DNA of 64,000 nt, from the NCBI RefSeq assembly GCF_000632495.1, contig NZ_JFZT01000017.1, positions 1 to 64,000 of the forward strand. The letters run 5' to 3'. Within the stretch, counting starts at the first letter, position 1; each line of letters begins with the position of its first letter. This DNA comes from Candidatus Acidianus copahuensis (GTDB taxonomy: Archaea > Thermoproteota > Thermoprotei_A > Sulfolobales > Sulfolobaceae). The position numbers and the translations under genes were made by a program. This document shows, in pieces, positions 61,525 through 64,000 of this stretch. Under the pieces are notes generated by a model. It did no database searches, was not told the DNA's origin, and was given only the letters and a program-made list of their open reading frames with translations.

Positions 61525-62511
61525 ATGAAATGGAATATTATCGGTATAGTTGTGGCTTTAATTATTATAGTAGGGCTAATTTCCTTTGAGCTTTACTCAA
61601 ATATCCAAAAATCACCACCTTATGAATCATCAACTAATAGTGGCAGTAAAATTAACTTAAGAGTAATTTCATTGTCTCCAAGTGACACTCAAATCCTAGT
61701 TAGCTTGGGTTTAGGGAAATACGTGGTAGGAGTTGATTCGTACTCTTACTCCCTCCTAAAATCGTTAAACGATACATCACTTCTTCCCTATAATATAACT
61801 ATTTTTAATCAGATATCTCCTCCTAATATTTCTGGGTTAGTTGAACTAAAACCATCTGTAATAATTGGCGAAGAAGGTTTAATAGGGAATTATTTTACTC
61901 AAATGAAAGAAGCTGGACTTAACGTTTATTTGACTAATGACGACTTTGCAAGCAATTACTATGAAATTGAACAAAGTATTATGAATGTGAGTAGGTTATT
62001 CAACTCGTCAAATGAAGGTAATCAATTGAACCAATGGATGAATCAGAAGTTACAAGAGTTCTCAACAACCGGCAATATTTCTGTAGCGGATATAATCTGG
62101 ATATGTCCTAATTATGACTTTTTTACAGCTGGTGGTAATGTTTTTATTAATTCCATAATTTCCCTATCAGGTGGAATAAATGTTTTTGGCTCTCAATCCG
62201 GATATCCACTTCTTAATCCAGGTCAACTATTATTAGCAAATCCCGATGTGATATTTGTTCAAGTAATTTATAACTTAAGCTATACAGAATACTTAGTTAA
62301 TCACATGCCTGGGATACAAAATGTATCAGCTTATAAAGATCATAGGATTTATTTTATTTCAGAAAATGCTATAAACCTCGTCAACGAACCTGGACCTCTA
62401 TCAGTTTACGCTATACCGATGATTCATGACATAATTTACGGAGAAGCTCCAGAATACATTAACTGGACTTGGGTAAAACAGAATATAAATCCTACATTAC
62501 CGGTGTACTAG
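61525..62511 (+). CDS. ABC transporter substrate-binding protein (B12/iron-chelate type)
   Basis: A 328-aa protein with an N-terminal membrane anchor (about 5-25, IGIVVALIIIVGLISFELY) and a BtuF/FecB-like domain of two alpha/beta lobes joined by a long helix: RVISLSPSDTQILVSLGLGKYVVGVD and KPSVIIGEEG in the first, LANPDVIFVQV and EPGPLSVYAIP in the second. It captures a metal chelate or cobalamin outside the cell; which one cannot be told. It is directly followed by the permease (2 nt), then the ATPase overlaps that, so the three form an operon. Confidence 0.85.
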   Translation: MKWNIIGIVVALIIIVGLISFELYSNIQKSPPYESSTNSGSKINLRVISLSPSDTQILVSLGLGKYVVGVDSYSYSLLKSLNDTSLLPYNITIFNQISPPNISGLVELKPSVIIGEEGLIGNYFTQMKEAGLNVYLTNDDFASNYYEIEQSIMNVSRLFNSSNEGNQLNQWMNQKLQEFSTTGNISVADIIWICPNYDFFTAGGNVFINSIISLSGGINVFGSQSGYPLLNPGQLLLANPDVIFVQVIYNLSYTEYLVNHMPGIQNVSAYKDHRIYFISENAINLVNEPGPLSVYAIPMIHDIIYGEAPEYINWTWVKQNINPTLPVY

Positions 62512-62512
62512 A

Positions 62513-63490
62513 TTGAAGGGAATAAATCTAATTTTTTTATCACTTCTTATTATCTCGTTTTTCCTATCTTTAGTTTACGGTCAAGTGTATGTTCCCTTTG
62601 ATAAAATCTTCTCCCTTCATGGCGTATATAAGACAGTTATCTTGGATATAAAATTTCCAACTACGTTATCTACGTTATTGATAGGTATATGTTTGTCAAT
62701 TTCTGGCGCAATAATGCAATTACTCTTGAGAAATCCTTTAATGGATCCCTACATTAGTGGGACTGCATCAGGAGGTGCATTTGGTGCGGTTTTAGCATAT
62801 TATTTACTAGCATTTAATCTTCCGTTTTCATGGATAATCTACATTTCCCCAGTCATAGCATTCATGTTTTCTCTAATAGCCACAGGGTTAACGGTATTGA
62901 TAGGCAGAAAAACGGGAGTATATGGGATTATCGTAGGGGGTGTGGTTATATCATATATCTTTAGTTCATTAATAACCGTCATGATAACTGAAATGTCAAT
63001 AAGGTTCCCTCAAGTTCCTCCTCTTATATTTTGGTTACTTGGAAGTATACAGATAGTTGGTTATACGGACGTTGTTATCTTATCGTTGCTCGCTTTGGGA
63101 TTAGTTCTAGTATCCCTAAGATACTCTAGGAAAATAGATCTTGTTTCAATAAGTGATGAAATGGCTTACTCAAAAAGAATAGACCCCAATAAGTTTAGAG
63201 TTTTCTGGATAGCTCTAGTTAGCGTTATCGTTGGATACGTGGTATCTCAAGTAGGTATAATAGGTTTTATAGGTATAATAGTTCCCCATATTTTGCGAAG
63301 ATTTTATGGAGGTAACACTAAGTCATTGATTCTAGGATCTATAACATTGGGTTCAACAATTTTGCTTTTTAGCAATTTGATAGCTGATGGTTCTCTAGGT
63401 TTTGAAATACCCATCACTGCAATTACATCATTAATTGCCTCCCCCATCATAATTTATGTCTTGGTGAGACGAAATGCTCAGGAATATTAG
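62513..63490 (+). CDS. ABC transporter permease (FecCD/BtuC family)
   Basis: A 325-aa membrane protein with about 9-10 helices. Typical landmarks: DIKFPTTLSTLLIGICLSISGAIMQLLLRNPLMDPYISGTASGGAFGAV near the N-terminus, and the cytoplasmic coupling region GIIGFIGIIVPHILRRFYG near the C-terminus. TTG start at 62513. Its end overlaps the ATPase by 17 bases. Confidence 0.92.
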   Translation: MKGINLIFLSLLIISFFLSLVYGQVYVPFDKIFSLHGVYKTVILDIKFPTTLSTLLIGICLSISGAIMQLLLRNPLMDPYISGTASGGAFGAVLAYYLLAFNLPFSWIIYISPVIAFMFSLIATGLTVLIGRKTGVYGIIVGGVVISYIFSSLITVMITEMSIRFPQVPPLIFWLLGSIQIVGYTDVVILSLLALGLVLVSLRYSRKIDLVSISDEMAYSKRIDPNKFRVFWIALVSVIVGYVVSQVGIIGFIGIIVPHILRRFYGGNTKSLILGSITLGSTILLFSNLIADGSLGFEIPITAITSLIASPIIIYVLVRRNAQEY

Positions 63491-64000
63491 CGTTGAAATA
63501 AATGGTAAAAGGATTTTAGATAATGTAAGCTTTGAACCTAACAGAGGAATTAATGTTATCCTTGGACCTAATGGTTCGGGGAAAACTACTTTGTTAAGAG
63601 TAATTATTGGAATGGTAAAAAAGACGGAAGGTAAAGTGAGCCTAAAAGGGAAAATATCTTACGTGCCAGCTGAGTTTTTTTCTGCTCAAATGAAAGTTTC
63701 TGATGTAATGTTGGCAGGATCTAGGATAGAATTAAATGAATATACGAAAGTTATGAAAAAAATGGAAATTCAAGGGCTAATTAATAGAGACTTTTCCACG
63801 TTAAGTAGCGGAGAGAAAAGATTGGTTTTGATAGTAAAGTCCCTAGTTGAAGGAGACGTCGTCCTTATGGATGAACCACTAGGAAATCTAGATCTGGCAA
63901 ATAGGGCTAAAGTTTTAAGGATACTAAAAGAATATGATAAAACATTCATTATCACTTCTCATGAAATTGAGGTATTAGACTTTGCCTCGAAAGTCCTCCT
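63474..64000 (+). CDS. ABC transporter ATPase, partial at right edge
   Basis: The start of the ATPase of the same transporter; it runs off the window (175 codons seen). ATG at 63474 (MLRNISVEINGK). Walker A GPNGSGKT (31-38), signature LSSGEKR (110-116, normally LSGGQ or LSGGE), Walker B VVLMDEP (129-135), H-loop His163 (TSHE). The Q-loop, usually with Gln after Pro, reads YVPAEFF, so the Gln appears replaced. The rest of the ATPase should follow in the next window. Confidence 0.9.
   Translation, partial: MLRNISVEINGKRILDNVSFEPNRGINVILGPNGSGKTTLLRVIIGMVKKTEGKVSLKGKISYVPAEFFSAQMKVSDVMLAGSRIELNEYTKVMKKMEIQGLINRDFSTLSSGEKRLVLIVKSLVEGDVVLMDEPLGNLDLANRAKVLRILKEYDKTFIITSHEIEVLDFASKVL

Overview
The window is chromosomal DNA of a thermoacidophilic crenarchaeon of the order Sulfolobales. 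The evidence is the gene content: a Cdc6/Orc1 of the Sulfolobus Cdc6-3 type, a malonyl-CoA reductase of the archaeal 3-hydroxypropionate/4-hydroxybutyrate cycle, a hisCGABFDEHI operon, a TFB with the degenerate two-cysteine Zn ribbon of this order, Hjc beside a PINA-type ATPase, and Entner-Doudoroff KDG kinase and GapN. The sequence is A+T-rich. Many genes look leaderless (TATA box about 26 nt before the start codon) and TTG/GTG starts are common. I cannot name the genus from sequence alone.

Layout. 0-1.1 kb: a broken tnpB end and a candidate replication origin between inverted IS200/IS605-type right-end hairpins. 1.1-6.5 kb: cdc6-3, a small coiled-coil protein, a pterin dehydratase, malonyl-CoA reductase and two unrecognised proteins, one a long coiled coil. 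6.5-12.1 kb: an accessory stretch with three full-length copies of a ~321-bp non-autonomous element and a large membrane-anchored S53 (sedolisin) protease. 12.1-27.4 kb: housekeeping genes: icd, pdxST, PINA, hjc, ilvBNC, a circularly permuted GTPase followed by a frameshifted HAD phosphatase, a UbiA-type lipid prenyltransferase, a SAM-decarboxylase-family enzyme overlapping an FAD reductase, and a DUF211/tRNA-thiolation pair. 27.4-31.5 kb: a cobalamin adenosyltransferase, leuS and an unknown protein. 31.4-41.8 kb: the nine-gene histidine operon, a MIP18-family Fe-S protein and serS, bracketed by two inverted tnpB remnants.

41.8-64 kb: a B12-binding-type radical SAM protein, a TFS-like protein without the catalytic C-terminal ribbon, thiI, a small SWIM zinc protein, gapN and kdgK, a CaCA-like membrane protein, a membrane-anchored double-AAA ATPase abutting a molybdopterin oxidoreductase, a large multi-pass membrane protein, a long gene-poor stretch holding a leaderless 47-residue Gly/Leu-rich peptide gene, two exported Asn-rich proteins, a TFB paralogue, a small membrane protein split at a T7 run, and a metal-chelate/B12-type ABC transporter that runs off the right edge.

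Themes. Replication and recombination (cdc6-3 with a candidate origin, hjc with PINA) and autotrophic and central carbon metabolism (mcr, icd, gapN, kdgK) stand out. B12 adenosylation and possible B12 uptake could support the B12-dependent mutase of the carbon cycle; that link is inference. Mobile-element decay is the other theme. Four genes have disturbed reading frames or no usual start codon: the HAD phosphatase, hisC, the FAD reductase and the small protein after tfb. Each could be recoding, a non-canonical start, decay or a base-calling error.
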